A stretch of DNA of 64,000 nt from Zychaea mexicana (taxonomy: Eukaryota; Mucoromycota; Mucoromycetes; Mucorales; Lichtheimiaceae): contig NW_026516802.1 in the NCBI RefSeq assembly GCF_025766255.1, forward strand, positions 41,058 to 105,057, written 5' to 3'. Positions 24,401-36,806 of this stretch are shown here, piece by piece. Position numbers and translations under genes: made by a program. How positions within the stretch are numbered: the stretch's first letter is position 1; each line of letters starts with the position of its first letter. Below the pieces are notes generated by a model that searched no databases, had not been told where the DNA came from, and saw only the letters and a list, made by a program, of their open reading frames with translations.

Positions 24401-24622
24401 AGTCAGTTAGATTTAGAAATCACCGAGATGGCCCGCACACTACAGCTGGATGGCCGTGTCTACTGGCGCAGTGCAGGCACACGGCCTTGGTATAATGCCT
24501 TGTTTGAAAAGGCTGGATTCCAGGTTGAACCACTCACGATTCGTCAGCCTGGCCTATCCATAGACCGTGTTAACATGTACGCTAGTTTCTATCAAGGCAC
24601 ACTGAAGCGTAAACAGCAATAA
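21492..24622 (+). CDS. BTA1: Betaine lipid (DGTS) synthase, fused methyltransferase and BtaA-like domains
   Basis: Seven exons: 21492-21792, 22040-22177, 22278-22493, 22671-23377, 23467-23863, 23960-24153, 24269-24622 (768 residues). All are in phase. Fungal Bta1 makes diacylglyceryl-trimethylhomoserine, a phosphorus-free membrane lipid that replaces phosphatidylcholine when phosphate is scarce; it acts at the ER membrane. The N-terminal part has hydrophobic segments (residues ~10-80), then a SAM-methyltransferase fold with 'WIDLGGGTG' near 140 and 'VVLVDLTPSLCKIAQERF' (BtaB-like). The C-terminal part is the aminocarboxypropyl transferase (DUF3419/BtaA-like) with 'ITSAGDNALEYAIA', 'HCVDMNPCQ', 'FYKTGYSGLALYIFEWW' and 'MVVMDHMDW' followed by 'VYWRSAGTRPWY'. 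A Ser/Thr-rich stretch joins the halves. Frame stays open through some introns, so phase and domain continuity decided the exons. Phosphate regulation is known for the family but no site is evident here. Confidence 0.94.
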
Positions 24623-26239
24623 CCATCTTCTTCTTCTTCGAAAATTACTCACACATACACACCCGCTATTTTATTTATATATATTTGTACACAATTTCTA
24701 TTTTTTTTTTGATTTACAAGGAAAGAGACCACTTCCTTCGTAGCCGTGTAATCTTTTATATATGTATTAAAAATCTGATTATATGTATATGCCCTTAATT
24801 AGTTGCTATGTCGACCATACAATAATATGTAGGCTTATGCGTTTTAACCAAGCCATGAGATAATGAAAATTAGAAACTGATGGGGTGCTATAAATGATTG
24901 CCTTTTATTACATTCCTTATCAGGTATGCCACTGTCAACCATTTTATCTATTATCATAACTTAATGATGTTGATATAGAGGAGAGGCTGAGAATGTGCGT
25001 ATGAAACAGCGAACTAGGAGGAGATAGACAATAAAGTAGGATATGCCCCATTTCTTCTTTTGCTTATCATTTTACTGTAGTTAATTTCAACACGACCTTC
25101 ATCACAATCGACAAAAGTAGTCTTACTCACTTAAAGGCAGCAAAGAAACTACAGTTTTTTTCTCAACGTCTACTACAGCCCTTCAGCAGCTCTTTTACGG
25201 TTAACACGTAGCTTTAAGGAGAAGCAGGGGGAAATTAAATGATGGAGTGTGAATGAGCAAGGAGTAGTGATAGCAGCAGTACGGGTGGTGGGGCCACTCA
25301 AACTGTGATAATATTATCTTCATGTCAAATTTTTACTCTCTGTTTTTTTTGGACATGCATCTAAAAAAGGTTGCATACGAATTGAGCGCATTATGCATAA
25401 TGAGTAGTAAGCAGGCGCCAGCAGCAAATGCCAGTAGCACGTGTGACGACGCTTGCCCTGTTGAATTAGGAAAAAAAGGCCATAACTTGCAGCCAGCCAT
25501 ACGACCTAAACAAAAGTAGAATTGATTGTTTTTTTGCTACTGTTTACTACTACTACAACTAGCCGCTGCTATGCGAATCACTGAGCAAGGGAGTGGATAT
25601 ACATCTTTTAAGAACAAACTTGGCAATCCTAAATTCAACCTTCTCAAAGCCCCGAAGCTCTCCTTATTTACACTTTGCGTCCATAGTAATCACAGCAGTA
25701 GAAGCAACAACAACAACAGCCAAGAAAGCGTACACATACACGAGCGTGTGCTAGCAAGACTTATTCAATTCTCGGAATCAATAATGAAGTGCGGGTTATC
25801 CACTGCTATGTATTCAAATTACTACGGCGTGATAGTTATCTCCATTTGGAAGCCAAACAAAGTGTATTTTTATATGTAAAGGAGAAGAGATGAGGAGTTG
25901 GGTATAAGCTAATGTCGTCGTATTTATGCTGCTGCTGCTCACACCCAACACTCGCGTAGGTGCTTTGTATTCCTGTAATCACGCGACACCACATGTCTTA
26001 TATAGTAATTAAAGGAGATCGGAAGAGGTAAAAGCATCTTTTCTTTTTTCTGTCGCTGCACAAAGTTTCTCTCTTCTTCCTCACTGCTTTTAATTCTTGC
26101 CCCTGTTAATTGACACTCATTTCCTTTTCTTCATATAGTCTATAAAACTGCTACTGCTACTACCACAAACCATTCCACTCGTTTTCTTTCCAACAGCTAC
26201 TAAAGGTTTACTTCTGCTACAGCTGCTTCTACTGACAGT
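24623..26239. other. Intergenic region
   Basis: 1.6 kb. AT-rich, with CTG/CTA and CAG-like trinucleotide runs. Open frames at 25322-25519 and 25526-25879 have no domain or splice support. It ends in the promoter of the first CotH gene. Confidence 0.55.
26141..26148 (+). promoter_or_regulatory. TATA box of the first CotH gene
   Basis: TATAAAAC lies 99 bases before the start codon at 26240 and is followed by CTA/CTG-rich leader sequence. Position fits a TATA box with a transcript start about 30 bp downstream. Confidence 0.55.
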
Positions 26240-28534
26240 ATGAAAAATTATGCACTGGGACATCGGATCCTTGCGATCGCCGCATTATTATGCGCCGCTA
26301 CTACTTCGATGATTAGTGTAACGTCAGCAGCCGCTGTTGACAGCAGCGGTACCACCACCACAGCGAGCAACAACAAAAACGTCCAGTACTGTGTAATGGC
26401 ATTTCCCAACGCCGGAGAGGGCGTCTCAGTTTCCATAAGCGGCCAAACTTATACCCTACAATCGAACAATGACCACCCAAACCTCTTTTGTGGAAGCGCA
26501 CCTTACGGCCAAGTCTATCAGTACGCCTACACCGACAGCTCCGGAGCTGTCACAAAGAGCGAAGAGCAAAGACGATCGCTGTCACCCAATGCAGCAACGA
26601 CTGGAAATGAGTTCTTTGATAGAGCGCCTACAGTTTACAGTGTGCCCGAATTACCTCAAGCATTTCATCCAATCTATCCTCGTACGTGAAACGTTGTACT
26701 CTGATGGGATCATCCATTTTTTTTGCTATGGAAAACCCCGGTAATATCTTGGGCTAACGTATCTCTCAATGATTACTACGTTATACAGCTCTCTTTACAA
26801 ACATGAACAACTCGAATGAAGTCGCGACCATGATATTAAATGTCGATGAGCAAGCATTTGGCGAGATTTGTCGAACTCCTCTTGAAAAACACCACAAGGG
26901 TGCACAAGTGTATAAGTTAACCTATATCAGCAATTCAGAAATCCATACAATCACAAATGCTGCAATTGACAATAGCGGCCAGTCCACAAAAGAGTTTGCC
27001 CGGCAATCATTTGAAATTGACTTTAACAAGTTTGTTACGGATAAAAATCTTCCCAAGCAGCTTCTTTTTGGTCGATCCGTCGTCAAATTGCGCGGTGAAC
27101 AAACCGATGGTTCGTTCATGTGAGTCAGCTTGTAATTCTTCTTGTTGCATAATTAGACTAAGAATTTTGCTAATCAAGATTATTTCCAGGCGCGAAAAAC
27201 TGGTGATGGACATGCTGGCTGCAGCGGGTGCCGCCACATCCATGAGTAGTTGGGTGCGCGTGTTTGTTAATGACACACCGCTCGGGTTGTTTTTGATGAC
27301 GGACGATGCGTCAACCCATTTTATTGACAACGTGCTTCACGGAGGCGACTGGTCGTACGCCAACACTGGTATGTACTACCATAAACAATAAACAAAAAAG
27401 CAAGCTATTGCCCACCACAGCAAACCATCTACTCAACCTTGGAAAATGGATGCTAATATTCAATTTATTATAGGACCAACGTACAAAGGAAATTCCCTTG
27501 ATGACCAGCACTGTGCCAACCTGGAATATTTGGGCGATGATACTGCTGCCTACAAAAAGGACATCTACAAGCTTAAAGACAAGGGCGAAGCGAAGGACTT
27601 GAAGAAGGGAAACAAGACGCTGCCATTAGTTGAATTCACCCGACAGCTTGCCAAGATTGACCCCAAACAAGCCACGGATGCTCAAAATAGAGGCGATCTG
27701 GAAAAACTGATTGATCCAACAAACTTGATGCTGCATATGGCGATCAACTATCTGGTTGGTTCCTGGGACGGGTTCTGGTTCCAGGCCTCCAATTTTTACC
27801 TGAACCAAGATTTAGCAACCAAACAATGGGCGTTGATTGCATACGATTTCGACGAAACGTTGGGAAATGGCGTTGAAACGGCTGGATTCGTCAATGTTCG
27901 CTACGAAGCATATACACCCTCATCTGCCAAACGACCGCTCGTAGACGCAATCCTGGAATCGCCTTACTATCGTAACGAGTTTGAAACTATCTTGAAGACG
28001 TTGGTCAAGAAATTCTTCAAGCCAAGCGTGATCAAGCCGCGGCTGGAAGCATGGATCAAAATGCTGAGACAAGATGTTGGCTGGGATCGATCTTTACCGG
28101 ATACTTCACCGGGTAAAAAAGTGACATGGACCGTTGCAGATATGGAAGCTGGTGCCCTCGGTATTAGTGCGACAAAAGGAGCCCAGGTGGGCAACTCCGA
28201 TCTGAGCTTGAGCATTGTCGACTGGGTCCAGCAGCGTTCAGAATTGGTGTGCAAGCAATTCGGTATCTCGGATAACGATGATCTCTTACCGATCGGGACA
28301 TATACCGGTGGTCGTGTTATGGATGGATCGGGCCATGTTACAGATCGCGCTGCCATCACGTCGCCACAGCAGCCTGGCAGCAAGGATGACAGTGTCCCTC
28401 CAGCAGGCGATTCAACGGTGGCTTCTTCAGCGGCTGCAGGCGTTGTTGTACCCCAACACACGATGCCACTTGCTAACACGTTTTTGTCTCTGACTCTTTG
28501 CTTTGCCATTGCCGTCGCATCATTACTCGCCTAA
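26240..28534 (+). CDS. CotH kinase-fold family secreted protein, copy 1 of a tandem pair
   Basis: Four exons: 26240-26681, 26789-27119, 27190-27368, 27474-28534 (670 residues). An N-terminal hydrophobic signal segment is followed by an Ala/Ser/Thr-rich stretch and a small N-terminal domain ('VQYCVMAFPNAGEGVSV'). The CotH domain begins around 'LFTNMNNSNEVATMI', with 'GRSVVKLRGE', 'RVFVNDTPLGLFLMTDD', 'GPTYKGNSL' and the metal-binding-like 'YDFDETLGNG'. The C-terminus is a Ser/Ala/Pro linker and a hydrophobic end ('FLSLTLCFAIAVASLLA'), as in GPI-anchored surface proteins. The fold is related to atypical protein kinases, known from spore coat CotH of Bacillus. In Mucorales the family is expanded, and one member, CotH3, is a host-binding adhesin; nothing here shows this copy does that. 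Its neighbour at 29819 is a paralogue with three shared intron positions. Confidence 0.93.
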
Positions 28535-29818
28535 ACTCACCTCTTCTTAAATACATTACATAACTGCACTAAGCATAATTAATTAATTTTCAATCTAAAT
28601 CCCCTTTGCAATTTTCTCTTTGTTCTCATACGGTCATCAAATAAACCCACTTATTTGCGTTGATTGATGGGCCCAACAGCTATTATGGAGTGCTGATTCT
28701 TGCCCGGTCACTTATGGAAGTTTAAGAAACTTTCACACAGTTCTTTTTTCTTCTCCTTAATCTTCTTTTTTGTGCACGATGAGAAAGGAAAAAAAACGCC
28801 ATACATCACTGTTGACACGCATAATACATAATATAAGAGTCATTGCCAAATATGTTCGGTTATTATCCCGTAACACTCCGGGTTTACAGCATGTGCTGTT
28901 GTTGCTGTTATACATTTTGTCGAATCCTTGGAACAACCGACCGTGTCATGCTTCTTTGTTTTGAAGAGGTTATAATTAGCCAGTTCTCCTTTTGCAAGAA
29001 GAGGCTTGAGAGTTGTCTATTTTAGGTTTACTAGCCGTTGTTAATATTTTGCTTGGCAAAAAAACAGTAAAGCGTTTACTGTTATGACACCTCTTTCCGA
29101 TATAGCAAATGGCGATTCGAATATAGTGTAGCTAAAATCTTTGGACTGACGTCTTACTAAAGTCAGATGCATAAGAGCTGCGCATCGGGGCTGAGGTAGT
29201 ACAGTGGTATCTCGTTGGTACGACACAAATCACACTTAGTGTGGGTCCATGCTATACATGGAGTATACCAAACCTTACCAGCAAATAAAGAAAGTACACA
29301 CTATATTTACTTTATTTATTTAATGTGCAACAGATTGGCACAATAACATATATGCGGTAAATAATAGAACTTTGCAGCATGGCAGCTTTTTCCGCATTTT
29401 CCATGAGCAAGAATCGTCAGCAGGAGCATCAAACTCTCTCGTTTATTACAGGTTCCAGGTACTACTGCTACTAGTACTAGTAATAGCAGTGGGCACATCA
29501 CACAATAGCAGCAAAATTTACATTACACTGTATACTACAGAAGCCAGGAATCCTCCACCCGTTCTTTCTTGCAATTCGAGTAATAATTAACCAGCCCACT
29601 AGAGCAATTATGGCGAGCTTGAGCAACATGCACCGGCTTTAGGCACTACTATTGCTAGTATACTATGTTGCTCCAGTGCGAACGACAAAATGTTAGACGC
29701 ACATATATAACGGAAGTGAAATTGCCGGGCAAAACGGATTTCTGTTGTTGTTGTTGTTTTCTTTCCCCTCTACTTCCTCCCTTTCTTTAAAACTCACCAA
29801 AAAAGAACAATAACACCA
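28535..29818. other. Intergenic spacer between tandem CotH genes
   Basis: 1.28 kb of AT-rich spacer with CTG/TTG-type and CTA-type microrepeats. No gene supported. Confidence 0.6.
29704..29710 (+). promoter_or_regulatory. TATA box of the second CotH gene
   Basis: TATATAA lies about 110 bases before ATG 29819, at a distance similar to that of the TATA element of the first copy. Confidence 0.45.
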
Positions 29819-32090
29819 ATGGTGATCCTGAAGCGGACGGCACATCCAATGCTTCTGCTGCTATTATTATATTGCACGGCGATCTCATATGCACAAGACG
29901 TACAGTATGCCGTCATTGCCTTTCTGCCGGAAGGCGCGCAATCCGTTGTTGTCTCTGTTGACGGCACGAACCATCCGCTCGGACCTAGTCAACAAAATAT
30001 CCCCAACGTTTACACTGGTACCGCCCCTGCACCTGCAGAAACATACAATTATGCTATTTTGGACGGCCAAGGCAACGTACTCATGTCGGAAGCGACACCT
30101 AGACGATTGGCCAATGGTGATTCTAGTGGCAATGAATTCTTTAATCGAACTACTTTACATCAAGTACCAGAACTTCCTCAAGCCTACCACCCTATCTATC
30201 CACGTAAGCACTCATTATGATATATAACGATATGCTCAGAGCTAGATCAGACTAGCTAAGTAATGGAAATCATACCGTATACGACCTCTAATTGTTTCAC
30301 TGTTTTCGTACATAGCACTGTTCAGCAACATGAACAAGTCTGATGAAATCGCCACCATCATCATGCAGGCCAACATGACAGCTGTAAATGAGATCTTATC
30401 AGATCCCAAAGGAGATCACGAGTATGCATTGGTGGAAAGCATGACGTATATTAACAGCAGAGACGCCTTTACGTTCCGAAACTCTGGGTTCCGCAACAGT
30501 GGCAAATCAAGCAAGGAATTCACAAGACAGTCGTTCAAAATCAAGCTTAATGAATATACTGAAAAGGGAGCAGAGAAACAATTACTCTATGGCAGAACAA
30601 CCGTAAAACTACGTGCTCAGCCTGCTGACCCTACCATGATGTAAGTTGCTGTATTATTTTGATGGCCATTACGTAATAGCTGCTATGATATACAACTGGC
30701 ACTGGATAACGATGACAAACTCGATGCTAACATAACAAATTACTACTACTGCTCTGTGTAATATTCAGGCGAGAGAAACTGGCTTTTGACTGCTTGGCCG
30801 CTGCCGGTGCTGCCACATTGGGCGCTTCATGGACTCGCCTATTTGTTAATGGTCAACCAATGGGTCTTTACCTAATGATCGACGATGCTACAACAAGTTT
30901 TATTGATAACGTTCTGCATGGTGGCGATCATGACTATCCTCATACAGGTACGTAGAAAACTAGACACTGGACAAAATTGTCATGATACTTGTGCCTCTTT
31001 CTTCTCCACACAAACTGATATCCCTTGTATATGTACATGCATGTATGTAGGTCCCACTTACAAGGGCAATGCAATCACTCCACAAGAGGAGGGTAACCTC
31101 GTCTACCATGGCGATAACATTGCTCTATATCCGGAAAGTATGTACGAATTGGAAGATGAAGGCGCCAACGGCGACCTGTTCCCGAACAAGTCAGACGAAA
31201 TCGTGCCTTTGATTGGGTTTATGCGAGATCTGAGCAATGTTGAGCTCGCACAAGACGCTGAGAACCGCGGCAACTTGGGTAACCTGATGGATAACTCACA
31301 TCACACTTTGCTACATCTCGCTATCAACTTTTTGTCCGGCGCTTGGGATGGTCTTTGGCATCAGGTAAAGAACGCATATACCAGAAAAAATTCAAATTGC
31401 AATCCATCGAGATTGAAAGACGGTGTCATTTTCTGATTACCCTTTTTTCCTGAATGAAAACAGGCAAGCAATTATTATCTGAACCAAAACTTGGAATCTA
31501 AGCGTTGGACCATGATCACTTATGATTATGACGAAGTATTTGGCATCGGCGTCGATCCCTCTGTTGCTACAACCCCTTACCAAAACTTTTCGCGTGCCAA
31601 CTCATCACGACCCTTCATTGACGTGCACTTGGAATCCCCGTACTATCGTGGCGAATTCGAAAAGATTTTACAAACCATTGTCAAGCGATACTTTAAACCC
31701 AGTATCATTGACGCCAGACTCGATGCTTGGCGTACCATGCTGCAAGCCGATCAACACTGGAACTTGGAATTGCCTGCACGCTCACCCGGAACGATCAACA
31801 CGACTTGGACCATTTGGAACTTTGAAAATAACATTGAAAATACGGATGGTCAGGTGATGGGCATCAAGGAATGGGTCCGCAATCGTTCCGCAGCTGTTTG
31901 TGAGCAGCTTAGTTTTACCGACGAAGATGATCTTCCTCCTTTGGGTCCCTATAATGCAGAGTCGCGTCCGCCAGCCAATGAGCAGACAGAACTGAAGCCT
32001 TCGGCTGCTGTACCTAACTTGTTATGGCACCAGAACAGCTATTGCTTAGTTCTCACAGCTTTGGCTGCGCTATTTTTAGTAAATCTTTGA
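29819..32090 (+). CDS. CotH kinase-fold family secreted protein, copy 2 of the tandem pair
   Basis: Five exons: 29819-30203, 30316-30640, 30769-30947, 31051-31364, 31464-32090 (609 residues). Signal peptide at the N-terminus ('MLLLLLLYCTAISYA'). The same domain order as copy 1 is present: 'VQYAVIAFLPEGAQSVVVS', 'LPQAYHPIYP', 'GRTTVKLRAQP', 'LFVNGQPMGLYLMIDDA', 'GPTYKGNAI' and 'ITYDYDEVFGIG', where the Asp-Phe-Asp pattern of copy 1 becomes Asp-Tyr-Asp. The C-terminus is a hydrophobic tail ('NSYCLVLTALAALFLVNL') fitting GPI attachment. Introns 1-3 match copy 1 in place and phase; the fourth, after 'GLWHQ', is absent from copy 1. The two copies are clearly diverged, so the duplication is not recent. 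It lacks the long Ser/Thr segment of copy 1, making it about 60 residues shorter. Confidence 0.93.
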
Positions 32091-32559
32091 ATGTGTAGCT
32101 TAGTCTCTTTCCCAAAAATTCCCTTTGCTAAGACAGTTTCCTTCGATATCTCCCTTATAGTTTCTCATATATATATGTAATAAAGTAAAATAAAATAACA
32201 TATAAGATGACATTTCAATATATATCATAACCAAGCTATTGCTTGACGTTTTGCATATGATAGATCTCGAATTAAGTAGTAGTATTTATTATACAGAGAA
32301 TAATTTTATTTGAGAAAATTAAGTAAACCATTACGGTAGTAAAAAAGCATTTGAGTACTCGATACTCATTTATGATAATAAATAGATGACGGCGGAACGA
32401 TATAAATAAAGATAAAAATAAATGTAGTAAACGACATGGGACATAAGAAGGAGAGATGACAGGAGGATGATAAGAATAAAGGAAGGATAAAAACAAATCA
32501 CAAACATTAAATGACAACGACGTAAGCACGCTCACCATAAAATCGGATTGCTCCGTTAT
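32091..32559. other. Intergenic, tail-to-tail gap
   Basis: 470 bp of AT-rich 3' flank, with short TA and AATAAA-like runs around 32176-32195. No gene. Confidence 0.65.
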
Positions 32560-33303
32560 TTAGTAGTAATCGCTATCTTCATTTGTTTTTGCTGGTTTCT
32601 GACTTTTGTTGCGGCCAAACCCAGTCGATGCTTGAGATTGACTGAATTCCAGGTACGCGTTTGCCATGGTTTCTTTCTTGCGATCTTTCTTTCGCTTTCG
32701 GCAGGCACAGAATAGACCAAGGGCAGCAATCACAGCCAGACCCGCGACAATGCCAACGACGATGAATATGACTGCGGAGCCATTGTTATTGCCTTCTTGA
32801 GTAGTGTAACTGGATGGTAACACGGTGGGAACCATAGTCGGAGATGCACCGCCCTGCGCATTATGCAGATTATGCGGATCTTGACCACCAAATGGATGGC
32901 TGCCTTGTTGTTGTTCGTGCTCTCGATTATGGTCATTGCTGTTGTCTTGCTGATTGTTGCTAGTATTACGATCGTTATTGTTACCGCTATTATCGTTGTT
33001 GTTGTTGCTGCTGCTGCTGTTACTCTCGGAATTATTGTTTTGTTGTTGGCTGTAATTGTGGGTATTGTTATTGTTGTAATTGTTGCTACTGTTACTCCCG
33101 GAGTTGTTGCTTTGCTGCTGATTGTTATCGTTATTGTTGCTACTGTCACTTCCGGGGTTGTTGCTTTGTTGCTGATTGTTATTGCTATTGTTGCTGCTAA
33201 AGCTACCGCTGCTGCTGCCACTAGTATTGCTATTATAGTAGTTGTTGCTATCGGGTGGCGAATCATACATAGCAGCAGGTGGAGAGCGGCGCTGGATAAT
33301 CAT
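32560..33303 (-). CDS. Asn/Ser/Gln-rich single-pass membrane protein, type III topology
   Basis: An intronless frame of 247 residues with no recognised family. Residues ~15-130 are almost only Asn, Ser, Gln and Gly and contain repeats of a 'NNQQQSNN' plus 'GSDSSNN' type unit; then a Pro/His-containing spacer; then one hydrophobic helix near residues 175-197 ('VIFIVVGIVAGLAVIAALGLF') directly followed by a basic stop 'CRKRKKDRKK' and a 45-residue tail ending 'NEDSDYY'. There is no signal peptide, so the helix would act as a reverse signal anchor with the N-terminus outside, a layout also seen in some wall-stress sensors and mucin-like proteins. A TATA box 95 bases upstream of the ATG supports this start and argues against a missing signal-peptide exon. 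The tail has Tyr and Ser/Thr that could be phosphorylated. Function unknown. Confidence 0.7.
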   Translation of the reverse strand: MIIQRRSPPAAMYDSPPDSNNYYNSNTSGSSSGSFSSNNSNNNQQQSNNPGSDSSNNNDNNQQQSNNSGSNSSNNYNNNNTHNYSQQQNNNSESNSSSSNNNNDNSGNNNDRNTSNNQQDNSNDHNREHEQQQGSHPFGGQDPHNLHNAQGGASPTMVPTVLPSSYTTQEGNNNGSAVIFIVVGIVAGLAVIAALGLFCACRKRKKDRKKETMANAYLEFSQSQASTGFGRNKSQKPAKTNEDSDYY

Positions 33304-36300
33304 TATCGATGAACTTAAATTTAGAAAAAAATGATGATGAGAGTTTAACGTGTGTTAAATATATCCGCTCTTCACGGGTAGCAGGAACCCTTGAAGCTTT
33401 TATACGAAAAATATCGGCGATTTCCATACAAAGGATTAGTGAGTAGATATGGAATTGCTGCATATGTGCTTTCCTGCCTGTGCAGCGAATGAGAGAGTCC
33501 AAGTGAATGGTGGCAGTTAGAGTTTTGCTGCTACAACGCGCTTTTTCTCTTGCGATATGGGCATCCCTATTTCTTAACTCTCTTCATCGTCGTACCTACA
33601 TCCTCCCCGCACCCCTTTCCTCTTTTACTCCTGTGCTTTGAAGCAGGAAGGAGTGGTAGGTGAGGAGCTGGGAAAGGGGTGACAGAGAGCATATCTACAA
33701 TGAAGACATAATAGTCTATATCGGCTTTTACTGGCAAATGTGCTTTTTACAAAACGGGAAAGGCGAAAAGTAGGAGGGGAAAAGCAACAGTTTTTTGCCC
33801 ACCGCCTCCTTCCACGCATATGTCTCCCCCACTCCTTGCCTCCACTTCCTTTTATGAGGCTTACTGCATTCTACTTGCTCTTCTGTGCATATACTATGTT
33901 AGTCCTAACAGTGTTCGCGAATTGCTTATTTCCTCGATGTGAGCGTGTGTACTATACAGTATACACTAAAAGATATATGTACGCCGTCTGGGTCCTCCCT
34001 TTTCCGTGGACTCTTAAACGATTATCATAAGCAACATTTTAGAGTATCGCGGTAGTGCTGGATATTACATAAAAAGGACATAGTACGATGCACATTGCTT
34101 TATATTGACACTTCCCGTTTGTTAATGCGGCACTTGTCACCTACCAAAATAAAATCATAAAATATTGCTTAGCTATCATTGTTCAATGTACCATCTCGGC
34201 TTTGTTTCTTTTTGCTGTCCCTTATTGGTGTATAGTGAAATTATTAGCAGCACTAAGTAGTTGCAGTGGCATGCATGCAATAATTGCTATCACTAAAGCT
34301 TGGTGATGTAGTCACCAATACGCATGCTTTCAATGCGCCAATCTCACCCACCGCTTACTCTCAATGCAGATCATGGGAACAGCAGCGTTGAGCATAAGGA
34401 GAAAAATAAGCATTCTTCTCACCGTTGATATTTGTACTATTCTGCCGAATACCGGATCTCTGGATCAAGCAATGTAAATAGGTACCTTTTGATTCGATTT
34501 GCTTAAAAACTTGGCAAGCACTCTTGTAAAGCCTGTGATGTTGTTTTCTAACTGTTTTTCAGCTAGGATTTATTCAGTTGGAATGAAAGCTCACAACTAG
34601 TAAAATCGATGTACTTCAGTTGCCATCATGATCCTAACCTTTTTCTTTCGCTCGCTTGCTTATAGTTTGAAAAGCATGCAAGTAGGCTATGTATTTCTCC
34701 TTGTGAGATTGATTGGACATGTGTATGCCCTCCTCTTTTTCTTATTTCTTTTACCCCCATCCCTAATTATCATCATCGTCACTCTCTTCTCGCTCCTTGA
34801 GCTGTAAGCTAATGTACATACAATGTGCAGGCTCTCACTCAATTAATAACCCGCAAATGACAAATGACAGATTATGATATCGACAACGACCTTGAATCTC
34901 TTCAGCAGACATCAATAAGTCCCATTACGCAGTCATCTTTTATTTTTCTGCGGGTTCCTTTCAACCAAGCCATACATGTATTTCATTGTTAGTACTATAT
35001 TAGGAGGGCTTATCATGAGCGTACAGTGAATGATATGCTGATTTTTACACGTAGAGACGGTCCACACGATAAGATAGTTGCTTCCATCGGGTCATTTTAG
35101 CATTCTGTAAGACGAACCGCGGTAAAGTTTTATTGCTAAGCGATCCCCTAACACGGTTAACTACCATTCGTGTTGCATTTTAAAACAGGGCATGGCGATG
35201 GCTGGTATTATGTGTTTCTTTTTTAAACTTCGATCGATCTTGGTTACTCATTCAGGGTACACATAAGAAATTTAATCGTCAAAGGGGGCTCCGTGCACCA
35301 TTTAGACATCATACGGTGAAAGCGGTGCTAACTCTTCTTGGTAATGTTTTTAATGCACTATTCTTGTCAGAGAGGAGACGTCAGATGTTGTTTTTGCTTC
35401 AAAGAGAAAGAGGGAAAGGGGGTAAAAGTTGTAAGGGAAGAGGCCTAGTATGATACTCAATGTCGCTACTAATACTGTATAAGTGGTAAAAAACAAAGAA
35501 GGATGGATACTCAATGCTGCGCCGTCAGCCTGTGAAAGAAGTAGCAGTATAGTAGCCAAGTGCTAAAACTCGGGAATAAGCAAGCATTTGCTTAACTGTC
35601 AAAGGAGGACAACTGTTGGGTCCGTTTCCCTTTCAAAGGATACATATTCGCCATGTCCCATAATTATGGCATATAACAATATGATGTCATTGCATGCACT
35701 GACAGCATGAGGGCAAAGAAGAAAACGAGCGTTAATTCTTCCTATTCTCCCCGGTATAGAATGCTTCGTATACAGTTTATTTGCTTTTTGTACACAATCA
35801 CCTAGCTAGTAATGGTAGCAATAACCGATGAACTCCTAAATCCCACATAGCAAAGTAAAGATTTACACTTTGTTGATTTCATTGTTTATTTTTTGCTTGT
35901 TTTACGATTCCAGTATTAGCTGCGGCGGCTTTGTGTAAAGCAAAAAGCAATACAACAACATGACCTCCTCTCCTCTTTTGTTCTCGCACTTCCCATTTTG
36001 ACGATGATCTGCGATATGTGATCGTATGTTCAGATCAAACAAATCCAGTGATCATCATTATCGTCGTCTGATAACAAGGTGGAAAATGGCGAAGAAGAAA
36101 AGAGAGAGTTTAGGAGCTATGTAGTTCGAAATAAGATATCTCTTCTTCTTGCTAAAGTTTGATTTTAGTGATGGATTTTATGTGTATATGTTGAGTTTCT
36201 TTGTTCTCAGAAGGAAGCAATTACGGATGGCGGGGATAGGGTATCATATTCATATTATGCGAATGCTCGAAGAGGGGCAGCAACAAAATACTAGTACAGT

Positions 36301-36806
36301 ACATTTTCTAATAGCATACACGAACAAGGATGTAAGAATACCCACGCATTTTACTAACCCGCTGTAGGTACATTCGGTTGACTGCTTTCTGGAGGGTGCT
36401 TCCTAAGATAACGGATCAAAGTCAGGCTGTACACAGCTATGCAAGTCTAAACCACCAATGTCATCGACTACATATGCAGGTGTACTTGTTATCCTACTAT
36501 ATAGCAGGATCCGCGGTGCCCCCAACTATTCCGAGATCGCGGATACTTCCCTTCCTTCGCGACTTGCTGTTGTTCTTAACGCAATAGTCAGTACAGATAA
36601 TAAGAAAATAAAAGCCAGTTTTAATTACTACATAAATACGGTGTTTGCTTTTTTACATGATAAAGGTTTTTAAATTCTGTGCGTGTGTATGGAGAAGGTA
36701 TAGCATGGAAGTTGTTAGAAGAGAGGAAGAGGAAACACAATATAAAGAAACAGTCGCGGAAGTTGCGGTGAGTGTGAGGAGCTACAAGCACCACGGGTAT
36801 TCCCTA
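33304..36806. other. Long intergenic region (3.5 kb)
   Basis: AT-rich DNA with no supported gene. Open frames at 33740-34030, 35350-35559 and 36149-36367 have no domain, splice or codon support. No tRNA or repeat family recognised. It holds the promoter of the Asn-rich membrane protein gene on its left. Confidence 0.55.
33397..33404 (-). promoter_or_regulatory. TATA box of the Asn/Ser/Gln-rich membrane protein gene
   Basis: Minus-strand TATAAAAG about 95 bases before the start codon at 33303; the first ATG after it is the annotated start. Confidence 0.55.

Noticed and set aside
32863..33312. Plus-strand 149-residue frame opposite the Asn/Ser/Gln-rich gene
   Set aside because: It is the complement of the repeats (Val/Ile/Ala runs), a typical shadow; promoter and coding pattern favour the minus strand.
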